This document shows positions 17,788 through 26,820 of a stretch of 64,000 nucleotides of DNA, one piece after another. The position numbers were made by a program, and so were the translations under genes. This stretch comes from an uncultured Clostridia bacterium (GTDB lineage: Bacteria; Bacillota; Clostridia; Christensenellales; QALW01), in the NCBI GenBank assembly GCA_934434555.1, contig CAKRZX010000009.1:1-64000 (forward strand), given 5' to 3'. The notes beneath the pieces are model-generated. The model had not been told where the DNA came from. It saw nothing but the letters and a program-made list of their open reading frames with translations, and made no database searches. Each line of letters begins with the position of its first letter. Position 1 is the stretch's first letter.

Positions 17788-18340
17788 TTCCGTTTTCTTC
17801 CGCAGAGCCAAAAGAAAGCCCCATTTCACGGCAGAGCGAACCTAAATCCGCGCCCGCGCCGTCGGCAATTTCGCGCTCCAACGTTCTGTCTGCGGTCTTT
17901 TCGGGCAAAGACGCTTTTTCCAAAGAATCAAGCCGCGTATCGGCCCACGAACAGAGTGATTCAAACTGGGAATCAATAGAATCAAGCATTCCCTTTGCCT
18001 CCCGGCGGAGTTTGTTAAGGTTTGCCGCCGCCGACTGCATACCCGTTACCCATTCTTCGTGAAGTTTGCGGCACGCCTCGTCGCTTTCGTCGGCACGCTT
18101 GCGGTAATCGTCCTCAATTTCCTTTGCATGCTGTGTGGCGTCAAGCATAACCTTTGCTATAACGCCCTCTTTTTCCTTATAGTGTTTAACCTGTTTTTCC
18201 AGGTCCGCAACGGTCTTTTCAAGCACTTCCGTCTTTTCTCTCATTGCGGCAACGGTTTCGGCGTGTTCATCGTTAAGCGACTTTATATACGCGTCAACGT
18301 CCTTTGCCTTATATTTGCCCAAAAACGGTTTTAAGTCCAT
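17771..18340 (-). CDS. DivIVA-like coiled-coil protein
   Basis: 189 residues. The start (FLGKYKAKDVDAYIKSLNDE) resembles the N-terminal DivIVA lipid-binding and dimer segment, followed by a long heptad-rich coiled coil (about 25-140) and an acidic tail. DivIVA-like proteins mark the cell pole or septum, or recruit cell-wall synthesis. It overlaps pncB by one base (TAATG) and the propeller gene by 17 bases. Assignment is based on sequence pattern only. Confidence 0.7.
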   Translation of the reverse strand: MDLKPFLGKYKAKDVDAYIKSLNDEHAETVAAMREKTEVLEKTVADLEKQVKHYKEKEGVIAKVMLDATQHAKEIEDDYRKRADESDEACRKLHEEWVTGMQSAAANLNKLRREAKGMLDSIDSQFESLCSWADTRLDSLEKASLPEKTADRTLEREIADGAGADLGSLCREMGLSFGSAEENGNGEDK

Positions 18341-19773
18341 TATTTCTGCCCTTTCTTCTCCAAAAGTTCTTTTTTAAGATTATAAAGTTTGTCCGAAAGG
18401 TCAACCTTGTAAACGTGGGGTCGGGTAAGACGCTTGTATTCGTCCCAGAACGTATCCATTTGCTCAAAATAGTGCTTTTGGATATCTTTAAGGCAGGGCG
18501 AATTATACACTTTTTTGCCGTCAATGAATATGGGAACGAGCAGAGGCTTTGCGGTAAAATCGGTAAGCGTCATCTGCTTCCACGTGTCAACGGGGTCGAA
18601 AATGGTAAGAGGTTTCGTTTCGTCAATTTTCTCTTCGTCAAGAGTAATAAGGTCAGCAATAGCCTTGCCGGTTTCCTTTTCATACAGACGGTAAACCTGC
18701 TTGTATCCGGGATTCGTAATCTTAAAGGCGTTTTCGCTTATTTTTATTTTCGGAATTATTTTGCCGTCAACAACTTCGGCGGCAAGTTTATAAACGCCGC
18801 CCAAAGCGGGCATATCATCGCTTGTAATAAGTTTTGTGCCTACGCCGTAAACATCAAGACGGGCGCCCTGCATTTTAAGGTCCCAGATAACGTTTTCGTC
18901 CAAATCGCCGGACGCAAAAATCTTTGTGTTCTCAAAGCCCGCGTCGTCAAGCATTTTGCGGGCGCGTTTGCTCAGATATGCCAAATCGCCCGAATCAAGC
19001 CTGATTCCCATGGGCTCGTGTCCCTTTGCGCGAAGTTCGTTAAATACGGTAATTGCGTTGGGAACGCCGCTCTTTAACGTGTCGTAAGTGTCAACAAGCA
19101 GCAGACAGCCGTCGGGATACATGTCCGCATATGCCCTGAACGCGTCAAGTTCCGAGGGAAACGACATTACCCATGAATGCGCGTGGGTTCCGCCTACGGG
19201 AACATCGAACATCTGCCCGGTAAGCACGTTGCTCGTGCCCTTGCAGCCGCCGATAATGGCCGCCCTTGCGCCGTATATGCCCGCATCGGGTCCCTGTGCG
19301 CGGCGAAGCCCGAATTCAAGCACCGTTCCGCCTGCCGCCGCAGTTACAACCTTGCTTGCCTTTGTGGCAATAAGTGTCTGGTGGTTTATTATGTTAAGCA
19401 ATGCGGTTTCAACAAGCTGAGCCTCCATAATGGGCGCTTTTACCCTTATAAGCGGCTCTCTGGGGAACACCGGAGTACCCTCTTCAACGGCATAAATCTC
19501 GCCGGAGAACTTAAAGTTTCTAAGATAGTCAAGGAAATCCTCATCGAAAATTTTAAGCGAACGGAGATAGTCCAAATCGTTCTCATCAAAGTGAAGATTT
19601 TCGATATATTCTATTGCCTGTTCAAGCCCCGCCATAATCGCGTAAACGCTGTTGTTTTGCAGCGGGCGGAAGAAAAGGTCGAACACGGCAACATTATTCT
19701 TCATTCCGTTTTTAAGGTACCCGTTCATCATCGTAAGTTCGTACAGGTCCGTCATCAAAGTAAGATTTCTCAT
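18340..19773 (-). CDS. pncB: Nicotinate phosphoribosyltransferase
   Basis: 477 residues. It converts nicotinate, PRPP and ATP to nicotinate mononucleotide in NAD salvage. Visible elements are TDLYELTMMNGYL at the start, EFGLRRAQGPDAG, the phosphorylated-His segment GGTHAHSWVMSF and DSGDLAYLSK. It overlaps lgt by 4 bases (ATGA). Confidence 0.96.
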   Translation of the reverse strand: MRNLTLMTDLYELTMMNGYLKNGMKNNVAVFDLFFRPLQNNSVYAIMAGLEQAIEYIENLHFDENDLDYLRSLKIFDEDFLDYLRNFKFSGEIYAVEEGTPVFPREPLIRVKAPIMEAQLVETALLNIINHQTLIATKASKVVTAAAGGTVLEFGLRRAQGPDAGIYGARAAIIGGCKGTSNVLTGQMFDVPVGGTHAHSWVMSFPSELDAFRAYADMYPDGCLLLVDTYDTLKSGVPNAITVFNELRAKGHEPMGIRLDSGDLAYLSKRARKMLDDAGFENTKIFASGDLDENVIWDLKMQGARLDVYGVGTKLITSDDMPALGGVYKLAAEVVDGKIIPKIKISENAFKITNPGYKQVYRLYEKETGKAIADLITLDEEKIDETKPLTIFDPVDTWKQMTLTDFTAKPLLVPIFIDGKKVYNSPCLKDIQKHYFEQMDTFWDEYKRLTRPHVYKVDLSDKLYNLKKELLEKKGQK

Positions 19774-20633
19774 TTTTCCTCTACCTCATTTTCTTTGTTT
19801 TCAGTCTTTTCACCTATCGGCGTGGTATAATTCTTCACCTTTGCAATTATTAAAAGCACAACCGCGGCAATGCACAGTACAAGTGAAAGTATTGCCGAAA
19901 CGGGAATGCCGAATATTTTAAGCTGGTCGGTGCGGAGCCATTCAACAATTCCGCGCTCCAATCCGTAAAGGGCAAAGTAGAAAAGCACCAACTGACCGTT
20001 GTACTTCTGTTTTCTGAACATAAATATCAAAAACGCGCAAAGAAGCAGGCACCACAGAGATTCATAAAAAAATGTCGCCTGATACCAGCCTACCGGCTCG
20101 CCGCCCTTGGGTGAATCAAGAAAGACCGCATAGGGGAAGAACTGCAACTTGGGGTCAACCACCTGTGCGCCGTGGGCTTCCTGATTGAAAAAATTGCCCC
20201 ATCTGCCTATCGCCTGACCCAGTGCCAGCGGTGCGGCGGCGATATCGATTATCTTTAACAGATTCATCTTTTTTACTTTTGCATACACCGCAAGCCCGAT
20301 TATGGCGGCAATAACACCGCCGTAAATTGCAAGCCCGCCACGGCGGATGTCCACTATGTTTTTAAGCGTACCCAAAAAGTCGCCCGCAACATAGTAACTG
20401 TTCCACTCAAAGATAACATAATACAGCCTTGCGCCCACAACCGCGCAAAGCATTGATATTATCAAAACGTCGCTCGGCATATCTTTCGGATAATTGCGTT
20501 TTTTTGCAAAATACGCGTAAAGCAGATACGCAAGCAAAAAGCCCGTAGCAATTAAAATGCCGTACCAATAGATGTCAAAACCCTCAATGCCGAGAAAATT
20601 CTCAATGGCAACACTTTTATCAAGCAAACTCAT
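19770..20633 (-). CDS. lgt: Prolipoprotein diacylglyceryl transferase
   Basis: 287 residues with about seven hydrophobic helices. It attaches diacylglycerol to the lipobox cysteine of prolipoproteins at the membrane. The Lgt signature GRWGNFFNQEAHG is present, as is RRGGLAIYGGVIAA. It overlaps both ispE and pncB by 4 bases (ATGA), so it is translationally coupled. Confidence 0.97.
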   Translation of the reverse strand: MSLLDKSVAIENFLGIEGFDIYWYGILIATGFLLAYLLYAYFAKKRNYPKDMPSDVLIISMLCAVVGARLYYVIFEWNSYYVAGDFLGTLKNIVDIRRGGLAIYGGVIAAIIGLAVYAKVKKMNLLKIIDIAAAPLALGQAIGRWGNFFNQEAHGAQVVDPKLQFFPYAVFLDSPKGGEPVGWYQATFFYESLWCLLLCAFLIFMFRKQKYNGQLVLFYFALYGLERGIVEWLRTDQLKIFGIPVSAILSLVLCIAAVVLLIIAKVKNYTTPIGEKTENKENEVEEK

Positions 20634-21511
20634 ATTTCTTCCTCCGAAACAGTTATTCCGTAATCACCGGTAGTGCACACCTTGTGCCATATTCCGCTGA
20701 AATATTTTACCGCCCTGCTTGCTTCGCCCCGTGACGAAAACACGCCGTAACTTGCGCTTCCGCTGCCGGTAACAATCGCATATTTTGCGTTTGCGGCACG
20801 CAGTTTTTTAAGCGCCGTGCCCGTAGGAGGAGAAACCGCTATTGCGCTTTCGCTCAGTGCATTGCCGCCCCACCGCGGGAACGACTGAATATCGTTTTCG
20901 TAAAGCGCCGCAAGAAATGCGTCCGTGTCCGGGTGGCTTGCCGAGCCTATCTCATCGTATTTTGCGTATACCGCCTTGGTGGAATTTGTGTAGCGGCAGC
21001 GCATTGCGCAAAGCAGATGAAGCGTAGGCGCAGGCGGAAGCGGTTCGATTATTTCGCCCGTTCCCCGCACGCGGCAAAGCCCGTTTTTAAGCATATACGG
21101 AACGTCCGAGCCGATTTTAAGGGCGATATGTTCAAGCACTTCTTCCGAAAGGGGTGAACCGTAAAAATAATTAAGCCCTTTTAATACGCCCGCTGCGTCG
21201 GCACTTCCGCCGCCGAAACCTGCGCCAATGGGAATGTACTTTGATAAGTATATGTCGCAGCCCCCGTTAATTCGTGCATATTCAAAAAATAATTTTGCCG
21301 CCCTGTACGCGGTGCTACTTTCGTCACGGGCAAGATTCTTTTTTGAACTTGCAACCGTTATTCCGCTTTCTTTGGGCGTAATGTATATCCTGTCACAGAG
21401 CGATATGCGGTGCATAAGCATATCAAGCATATGATATCCACGTGAATCCGTGTCAAGCACGTCAAGCGTCAGATTGATTTTCGCGTGTGCGTTTACAACA
21501 ATTCTTCTCAT
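20630..21511 (-). CDS. ispE: 4-diphosphocytidyl-2-C-methyl-D-erythritol kinase
   Basis: 293 residues, GHMP kinase. It phosphorylates CDP-ME in the MEP isoprenoid pathway. The N-terminal AHAKINLTLDVL and the ATP loop PIGAGFGGGSADAAGVL are canonical; VTGSGSASYGVF is motif 3. It is the first gene of the ispE-lgt-pncB-divIVA-like run. The promoter lies about 50 bases upstream. Confidence 0.97.
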   Translation of the reverse strand: MRRIVVNAHAKINLTLDVLDTDSRGYHMLDMLMHRISLCDRIYITPKESGITVASSKKNLARDESSTAYRAAKLFFEYARINGGCDIYLSKYIPIGAGFGGGSADAAGVLKGLNYFYGSPLSEEVLEHIALKIGSDVPYMLKNGLCRVRGTGEIIEPLPPAPTLHLLCAMRCRYTNSTKAVYAKYDEIGSASHPDTDAFLAALYENDIQSFPRWGGNALSESAIAVSPPTGTALKKLRAANAKYAIVTGSGSASYGVFSSRGEASRAVKYFSGIWHKVCTTGDYGITVSEEEI

Positions 21512-21532
21512 CTTTCCTACCGAAAATAAAAT

Positions 21533-21560
21533 ATAGAGTGCCGTTTTTATCCGACACTCT
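21533..21560 (-). terminator. Terminator of the GH106-like gene, overlapping the ispE promoter
   Basis: Minus strand TAGAGTGTCG, 8-nt loop, CGGCACTCTA followed by TATTTTATTTT. It lies between the large hydrolase and ispE. Confidence 0.6.
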
Positions 21561-21562
21561 AC

Positions 21563-21591
21563 ATTATAATATATTTACCGAAAAAAAGCAA
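21563..21591 (-). promoter_or_regulatory. Promoter of ispE
   Basis: Minus strand TTGCTT (21591-21586), 17 bases, TATAAT (21568-21563). The expected start point falls in the first arm of the terminator hairpin. Confidence 0.65.
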
Positions 21592-21630
21592 AATAAATAT
21601 TTTGTTTTTCACCGATTGACGCAAAAAACG

Positions 21631-24600
21631 TCAGTATACCGTGGGGCAGCTCAATATTCCCGCAGAAATAAGCTGATATGCATCGTTCCACGCGGGACAG
21701 CCGTAAGTGCGCCACGAACCGGGTCCCCTGGTGAGCCACCCGCCGTGAGCAGGATTATCCTTTGAATACATATTGTGCAGCGGACCGAAGCCGTTAAAGC
21801 GTGTACCGAACAGGGTAATGTCTATCCTGTGTTCGCCTTTTTCCAAAAACCCCAAATCCGCACAGTACGGCGAAACGGCAATAACACCTGCGTCGCGCCC
21901 GTCAACCGATACCCGCGCCAAAGCGCCGCCGAATGCAGGTATCTGCAAAGTGCGGGTCTTGCCTTCTGTTTCGGTATAGGAGGTATGGTATGTAATGTTG
22001 CCTGTATAAAAGGGCAGCGTCTGCCTCGTTATATCGCCGAAATCAAGTGTCTGCTTTCCGGGGCAGGCAATAACCCTTCTGCCCTCAACGCGCACGCCGA
22101 AATCACCGAGCACGTAAACCCATTCAGTTCTTCCCCTCAAAGTAAAGGGAACGGTTATTTCAACCGTGACTTTGCCTTTGGGAAGTTTGGGCAAATGTAC
22201 TTTTTTAATGCATTCGTCAACATACCAGCCGTCAAAAACTTTGTCGATTTTTTCGCCGTTAATATAAATTTCGGCAACATCACTCATTTCAAGAGCAAGG
22301 CAGGCGTTTTCAATGTCAATTTCGCTTTCAAAGGTGAATCTGCGCTTAACGGTGTGACCTTTGTCGTTTTTAAGTTCTTCGGGAACGGGAACCCACGGCT
22401 GAACCTGCGACTGCTCCTCAAAACCCTTATAAAACCTTGCCCTGCCGATATCGCCTATGTGTATGGAATCAACTTCCGGAAGATACTCTTCGCCGTCAAA
22501 GGCATATTCTGCCATGTCAAGGAGGATAACATTGGGTTCATCCAGCGTATACGGCACGCCGTCGGCAACCTCTTTATATTTCGTGCGCATATCCTGTGCG
22601 GAAAGCGAAACATCGGCACATTTAAGGGGCAGAAGTTTCTTCTTTTTGTCGCCCTCAACCTTTTTGCTGTTTTCGTTTGACTTTTTAAGCCTGAGCAGCA
22701 CGCTGTCCTCGCCGAAAAGCGTGTATTTAAGCACGGTTTTACCGTTCCTGATTTCGTATGCGGGAGTATAAATTTCACCGGTAACGGTATTGTATTCAGT
22801 AACATCCCAAGCGCCGGAAATCTCAACCTCTACGTTTTCCCTGCTCATTGCGGGAAGCCATGTTACATCGTTCTTTTTATCGTCGCCGTGGCAGAAGAAC
22901 AGCCATTTATATTCACCGTCGGTGCGCAACTGATGCACCAAATCACACTGCATTGACGTGTCAATATTCGTGAACTTCACAAAGCGGAACGGCTCCAAAG
23001 CGTCAACAAGAGAAACGTAATCAACATCTATGTTCTTCCAGTTTTTCGCCGCGTCAAGTACCGCAGAAGATTTTTTCGCGTCGACGAATTCGGGGGCTTT
23101 GCCCAAAAGAATTACTTTGCCGCCGTTTTTAACAAATTCGTTCAGCCGTTCAAGGGTGGACGAACGCATTGTAAGCATTAAAGGCACTACCACGCAGTCG
23201 TACTGCATTTTGCCCACTTTAAGGGGATTCGTTCCCTTTTCGCACAAAGAGGGCAAAAGAGATTCGGAAATAAAGTCAAAGTCAACGCCCGAATACGTAA
23301 GCGCACGGGTCATCTCCAAAAACTGCGTGTTGAGATACTGCCGTTTAAGTCCCGTTTTATCGTTGGGTCCGCAAAGCAGCCAGTAACTTTCAACAGGGTG
23401 AATAACACCTACTCGCACTTCGGGATTGCCCCGTGTAAGGGCTGTGTAAAGCCGTGCGAAGTGGTTTTCTATGTAAGAATATTCCTTATACCACGGCGAC
23501 TGATATCCGATGGACGCAGGATAATCATGCTTTGCGTCGCCGTTCATCGAAACCCATGTAAGGTGATGCACCCGCACGGTTACGCCCAAAGCCGCCTGCC
23601 AGTCACCCTGACGTTTGTGCCCGCGGAAATCAAAATCCCATCCGGTAACGCCGTAAAGTTCCGAAAGCATACCCTCGCGGCCGTACTGATGTACCGCCGA
23701 CTGCACCTGTTTCGCGGTGGAAAACTCAACGCTGTCACACAAAAGGTCCATTCCGGGAAGCTGGAACCCGCGATAGCAGCGCATGGCTTCGCCCAGGGAA
23801 TGCACCTGACTTTCAAGGGTGAACTCTTCCATCATATGCCCGGTAAAGGCGATATTGTGCTTTCCGCACCAGTCGCCGATTGTATCCACAAACGCTTCAA
23901 CAAAACGCTCCGTGCGGTGATTGTGATATCTGTACCGCGTTTCGGCACAGCCATTATCGCGCTTTTCCCATATAAGTTCGGGTATTTTATCCAAAATGCT
24001 CTCGCCGTATTCTTTTTTGTATGTTTCGTCAAAATCATCGGTGAAAGGAAGCTGTGCGGGATTTTTATCAAACGAATCAACCTTGTATTTCAGCATGGAA
24101 ACCTGCGGTTCGTCGGTAAAAATTGCGGGAATACTCCTGTCAAAATCCTCGCCGACGTTTTTATAGTATGCCTCATGGGTGATTGAAATAAACTTTTCAA
24201 CCGCCTTTTTGTTCATTGTGTCAATGTAATTCTGCCCGTTGTACCAGCCCGAATTCCCCGCAACAAGAATATATGCATACCAGATTTCGCCGTCAAACTC
24301 TTCGTTATCGGCTAACCTGCGGTAATCCGCCAAAAATCCGTCGGTATCGATTTTCACGCCGTAACGGCAAACATAATAGCCGTCGCTTTCACCTTTTTCC
24401 TCGCAAATCCGGCAGAAATCCTCATAATCTTTGCCGAAATTCCTCTTCGTTTCAAAGGGCGAAACGCGGTCAAGCACAAGTGTGCGCTGACGGTAGCGGT
24501 AATCCTTCGTAACAAAGCCGCCCGCCGCGCCCGAGGGCCAGCGGTCCTCATCGTAAAGCCAGCAAAGCATATTTTCCTTTTTGGCTTTTTCGTTGCACAG

Positions 24601-24831
24601 TTTTATGTAGTGCATAAATTCGTCGCTCAAATACTCGGTTTCCATACCCGTGCGCACGTGCATATGAAATCCGCCGATACCCATTTGTTTAAAAATGTCT
24701 ATCTGTTTAAGCAGAGTTTCGTCATCAAGTTTTGTGTTCCACGCCCAAAACGGCGCGCCGCGGAATTCCGCTGTGGGATTTTTGAACAGTTCGCTTGAAA
24801 GTACCTGTTCGTTTTTCTTTTTATAAAGCAT
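21631..24831 (-). CDS. Large glycoside hydrolase, alpha-L-rhamnosidase (GH106)-like
   Basis: About 1066 residues, no signal peptide. The opening PTAEFRGAPFWAWNTKLDD, and FKQMGIGGFHMHVRTGM resemble the barrel start of GH106-like and related uncharacterised hydrolases. A later segment (about 540-600: DCVVVPLMLTMRSSTLERL with VKNGGKVILLG) looks like the beta-galactosidase trimerisation/GATase-like domain, and two beta-sandwich, jelly-roll-like domains make up the C-terminus (about 830-1060). The ATG at 24831 follows GAGAGG 7 bases away; a TTG two codons earlier is less likely. It is a single-gene transcript next to an AraC regulator, so it probably acts on imported oligosaccharides. Exact specificity unknown. 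Confidence 0.8.
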   Translation of the reverse strand: MLYKKKNEQVLSSELFKNPTAEFRGAPFWAWNTKLDDETLLKQIDIFKQMGIGGFHMHVRTGMETEYLSDEFMHYIKLCNEKAKKENMLCWLYDEDRWPSGAAGGFVTKDYRYRQRTLVLDRVSPFETKRNFGKDYEDFCRICEEKGESDGYYVCRYGVKIDTDGFLADYRRLADNEEFDGEIWYAYILVAGNSGWYNGQNYIDTMNKKAVEKFISITHEAYYKNVGEDFDRSIPAIFTDEPQVSMLKYKVDSFDKNPAQLPFTDDFDETYKKEYGESILDKIPELIWEKRDNGCAETRYRYHNHRTERFVEAFVDTIGDWCGKHNIAFTGHMMEEFTLESQVHSLGEAMRCYRGFQLPGMDLLCDSVEFSTAKQVQSAVHQYGREGMLSELYGVTGWDFDFRGHKRQGDWQAALGVTVRVHHLTWVSMNGDAKHDYPASIGYQSPWYKEYSYIENHFARLYTALTRGNPEVRVGVIHPVESYWLLCGPNDKTGLKRQYLNTQFLEMTRALTYSGVDFDFISESLLPSLCEKGTNPLKVGKMQYDCVVVPLMLTMRSSTLERLNEFVKNGGKVILLGKAPEFVDAKKSSAVLDAAKNWKNIDVDYVSLVDALEPFRFVKFTNIDTSMQCDLVHQLRTDGEYKWLFFCHGDDKKNDVTWLPAMSRENVEVEISGAWDVTEYNTVTGEIYTPAYEIRNGKTVLKYTLFGEDSVLLRLKKSNENSKKVEGDKKKKLLPLKCADVSLSAQDMRTKYKEVADGVPYTLDEPNVILLDMAEYAFDGEEYLPEVDSIHIGDIGRARFYKGFEEQSQVQPWVPVPEELKNDKGHTVKRRFTFESEIDIENACLALEMSDVAEIYINGEKIDKVFDGWYVDECIKKVHLPKLPKGKVTVEITVPFTLRGRTEWVYVLGDFGVRVEGRRVIACPGKQTLDFGDITRQTLPFYTGNITYHTSYTETEGKTRTLQIPAFGGALARVSVDGRDAGVIAVSPYCADLGFLEKGEHRIDITLFGTRFNGFGPLHNMYSKDNPAHGGWLTRGPGSWRTYGCPAWNDAYQLISAGILSCPTVY

Positions 24832-24851
24832 ATACAATCCTCTCTTATTCT

Positions 24852-24868
24852 TAGGGTTGGCTACCCTA
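24852..24868. promoter_or_regulatory. Candidate operator at the GH106-like gene promoter
   Basis: Inverted repeat TAGGGT-TGGCT-ACCCTA lies 12 bases downstream of the -10 box, between the start point and the ribosome binding site. Its place suggests a repressor site or a short 5' hairpin. Confidence 0.4.
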
Positions 24869-24879
24869 TACTTGCGGAT

Positions 24880-24908
24880 ATTTTAGCATACCTGATTTCA
24901 AAAATCAA
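24880..24908 (-). promoter_or_regulatory. Promoter of the GH106-like gene
   Basis: Minus strand TTGATT (24908-24903), 17 bases, TAAAAT (24885-24880) with an upstream TGC that gives an extended -10. Confidence 0.65.
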
Positions 24909-24968
24909 TAGTGTTTTTCAGATTTTTATATAAAAAAGCAGAGTTTAAGCCGCAGGCGGACGAAAGGT

Positions 24969-25754
24969 CTATTTTCTGCCGCCCTTTTTGTACTTTTCGG
25001 GACTTACTCCCGTCCTTTGCTTAAATGCGTGCAAAAACCCCGAAAGGGAACCGAACCCCGATGCAAAACATGCCTCGGTTACAGAGCACCCGCTTTCAAG
25101 CAGCATTTTTGCACAGGAAACCTTGCGGGCGTTAAGAAAATTTATATACGTTTCGCCCGTTATCTGTTTGAACAAATTGCCGAAATATACCGGCGAAAGG
25201 CACGCCTGTTCCGCCGCGTCGGCAAGGGACGGATTTTCCCTGAAATGGGTTTCCACATAGAGAATCGCCCGACGCATAGGCGTAAGGTCGCCCTGAAAAC
25301 GGGGCGTGTTTATTATTACCGAAAGGATATAGTCGCACAGCGGTGCGGCCGCTCCGCCGGAAGTGAATTCTTCATAAAGCAGTTCGCAGGCAAGGCTTAC
25401 TTTGCGCAGTTCCGTTTCGTCAAGCACGCGGCATATGCTCCCGCAGTACACTTCCTGTAAAATATGGGGCGGCAGAAGAGTTTCGTCCATTGTTATGTGC
25501 CACACCGTCATACTGCCGTTATCCTTTATATCCACCGCGTGAAAGTCCGACGGCGAAATTACGTACGCGCTGCCCCGCTGAATGGGATAGTCAACGCCGT
25601 TAAGCATATGTGTTCCCTCGCCCTCAATAACGATTTCCACCTCAAAGAACTCGTGGGCGTGCAGCGGAAATGTGCGCGCCTTGTGCTTTGACACGTTCAG
25701 GTGCTTTCCGTGCCCTATATAATGGTCGCTTGTAAGCCTGTTTTCGTAACTCAT
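24969..25754 (-). CDS. AraC-family transcriptional regulator with cupin sensor domain
   Basis: 261 residues. An N-terminal cupin sugar-binding domain (about 15-110: FPLHAHEFFEVEIVIEGEG) and a C-terminal double helix-turn-helix (about 160-258: SLADAAEQACLSPVYFGNLF and VTEACFASGFGSLSGFLHAF, ending in RTGVSPEKYKK). It is divergent from the ROK-SIS-GH2 operon and next to the GH106-like gene, so it is the likely regulator of both. Confidence 0.93.
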   Translation of the reverse strand: MSYENRLTSDHYIGHGKHLNVSKHKARTFPLHAHEFFEVEIVIEGEGTHMLNGVDYPIQRGSAYVISPSDFHAVDIKDNGSMTVWHITMDETLLPPHILQEVYCGSICRVLDETELRKVSLACELLYEEFTSGGAAAPLCDYILSVIINTPRFQGDLTPMRRAILYVETHFRENPSLADAAEQACLSPVYFGNLFKQITGETYINFLNARKVSCAKMLLESGCSVTEACFASGFGSLSGFLHAFKQRTGVSPEKYKKGGRK

Positions 25755-25791
25755 TGTTCCGCCCCTTGCTTTATTTCTTGATTCACGTTAT

Positions 25792-25820
25792 ATTTTACTA
25801 TAAAAGTAGCCGTAAATCAA
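25792..25820 (-). promoter_or_regulatory. Promoter of the AraC-family regulator
   Basis: Minus strand TTGATT (25820-25815), 17 bases, TAAAAT (25797-25792), about 40 bases upstream of the ATG. Confidence 0.6.
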
Positions 25821-25829
25821 GACCGTATT

Positions 25830-25848
25830 GAAATATTGCGAAATATTG
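25830..25848. promoter_or_regulatory. Candidate AraC-type operator: direct repeat
   Basis: GAAATATTG occurs twice with a 10-bp period (25830-25838 and 25840-25848), one helical turn. It lies between the divergent AraC and ROK promoters, 13 bases upstream of the plus-strand -35 box, where an activator would bind. Confidence 0.45.
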
Positions 25849-25860
25849 TTGTTTTTTGCG

Positions 25861-25890
25861 TTGTAAAATGTGCTTTTATGGCGGTACAAT
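25861..25890 (+). promoter_or_regulatory. Weak promoter of the ROK-SIS-GH2 operon
   Basis: TTGTAA (25861-25866), 18 bases, TACAAT (25885-25890). The ribosome binding site GAGGTGA begins only 7 bases after the -10, so the leader would be very short. A weak, activator-dependent promoter fits. Confidence 0.4.
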
Positions 25891-25908
25891 TATAATGAGG
25901 TGATATGA

Positions 25909-26820
25909 ATGCTCCTGGGAATAGACATCGGCGGCACAAAATGCGCCCTGACCGTGGGCGACAAAAACGGAAAAGTTTTTGACAAAGTAAAATTTGCCAC
26001 TCCCGAAACGGTTTGGGACGCAACGGACACGATAGTTTCCTTTGCAAAAAAATTCTGTGCGGAATACGAAATCACCGCCTGCGGGATTTCCTGCGGCGGA
26101 CCCCTTGACGAAACCCGCGGCATAATACTCTCGCCGCCCAATCTGCCCGGATGGGACGGGATTCGCATATGCGATATAATAAAAAATGCGCTCGGCGTGC
26201 CTGCGGCACTGCGTAATGATGCCAATGCCTGCGCAATGGCTGAATACTTTTTCGGCGCGGGCAGGGGCTGCAAAAATATGCTGTTTTTAACGTTTGGCAC
26301 CGGGCTTGGTGCGGGGATTATTCTGAACGGAAAACTTTATTCCGGCACAAACGGCAACGCGGGAGAAATAGGGCATATGCGCCTTGCTGCTTTCGGGCCC
26401 GCAGGCTACGGCAAATGCGGCTCCTTTGAGGCGTTCTGCTCCGGCAGCGGCATTGCCGAACTTGCAAAAAACATTAAGCGCGAAGCAGAGCAGCGCGGCG
26501 AAGCGGTGCCGTGGGAAACGGACGCCGCCTCGGTTGCGGAGTTTGCAAAAAAAGGCGACAAAAATGCCCTTAAAGTATTTGAAATTTCGGGCAGAAAGTT
26601 AGGTCAGGGCCTGGCACTGCTCATAGATATTCTCAACCCCGAAAAAATAATAATCGGCAGCGTGTTTATGCGCTGTGAGGACCTTCTGCGTCCATTTATG
26701 CAGGAAGAAATTTTAAGAGAGGCACTGCCCGCGTCGGCGCGCGTATGCGAAATTCTTGCCCCGGAATTGGGCGAAAGCATAGGCGACATTGCGGCGCTTG
26801 CGGTGGCGGCGGAATTATGA
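25909..26820 (+). CDS. ROK-family sugar kinase
   Basis: 303 residues. ATP-binding LGIDIGGTKCALTVGD opens the protein, and TFGTGLGAGIILNGKLYSG is the second phosphate loop. The usual ROK zinc motif CxCGxxGC is replaced by GYGKCGSFEAFCSGSG, which keeps two cysteines; this variant occurs in some ROK kinases. It probably phosphorylates a hexose or acetylhexosamine released by the neighbouring hydrolases. It overlaps the next gene by 4 bases (ATGA). Confidence 0.9.
   Translation: MLLGIDIGGTKCALTVGDKNGKVFDKVKFATPETVWDATDTIVSFAKKFCAEYEITACGISCGGPLDETRGIILSPPNLPGWDGIRICDIIKNALGVPAALRNDANACAMAEYFFGAGRGCKNMLFLTFGTGLGAGIILNGKLYSGTNGNAGEIGHMRLAAFGPAGYGKCGSFEAFCSGSGIAELAKNIKREAEQRGEAVPWETDAASVAEFAKKGDKNALKVFEISGRKLGQGLALLIDILNPEKIIIGSVFMRCEDLLRPFMQEEILREALPASARVCEILAPELGESIGDIAALAVAAEL

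Noticed and set aside
18570..18585. Third parS-like site (TTCCACGTGTCAA)
   Set aside because: Only the CACGTG core with partial flanks matches; the two perfect sites match all 16 positions.
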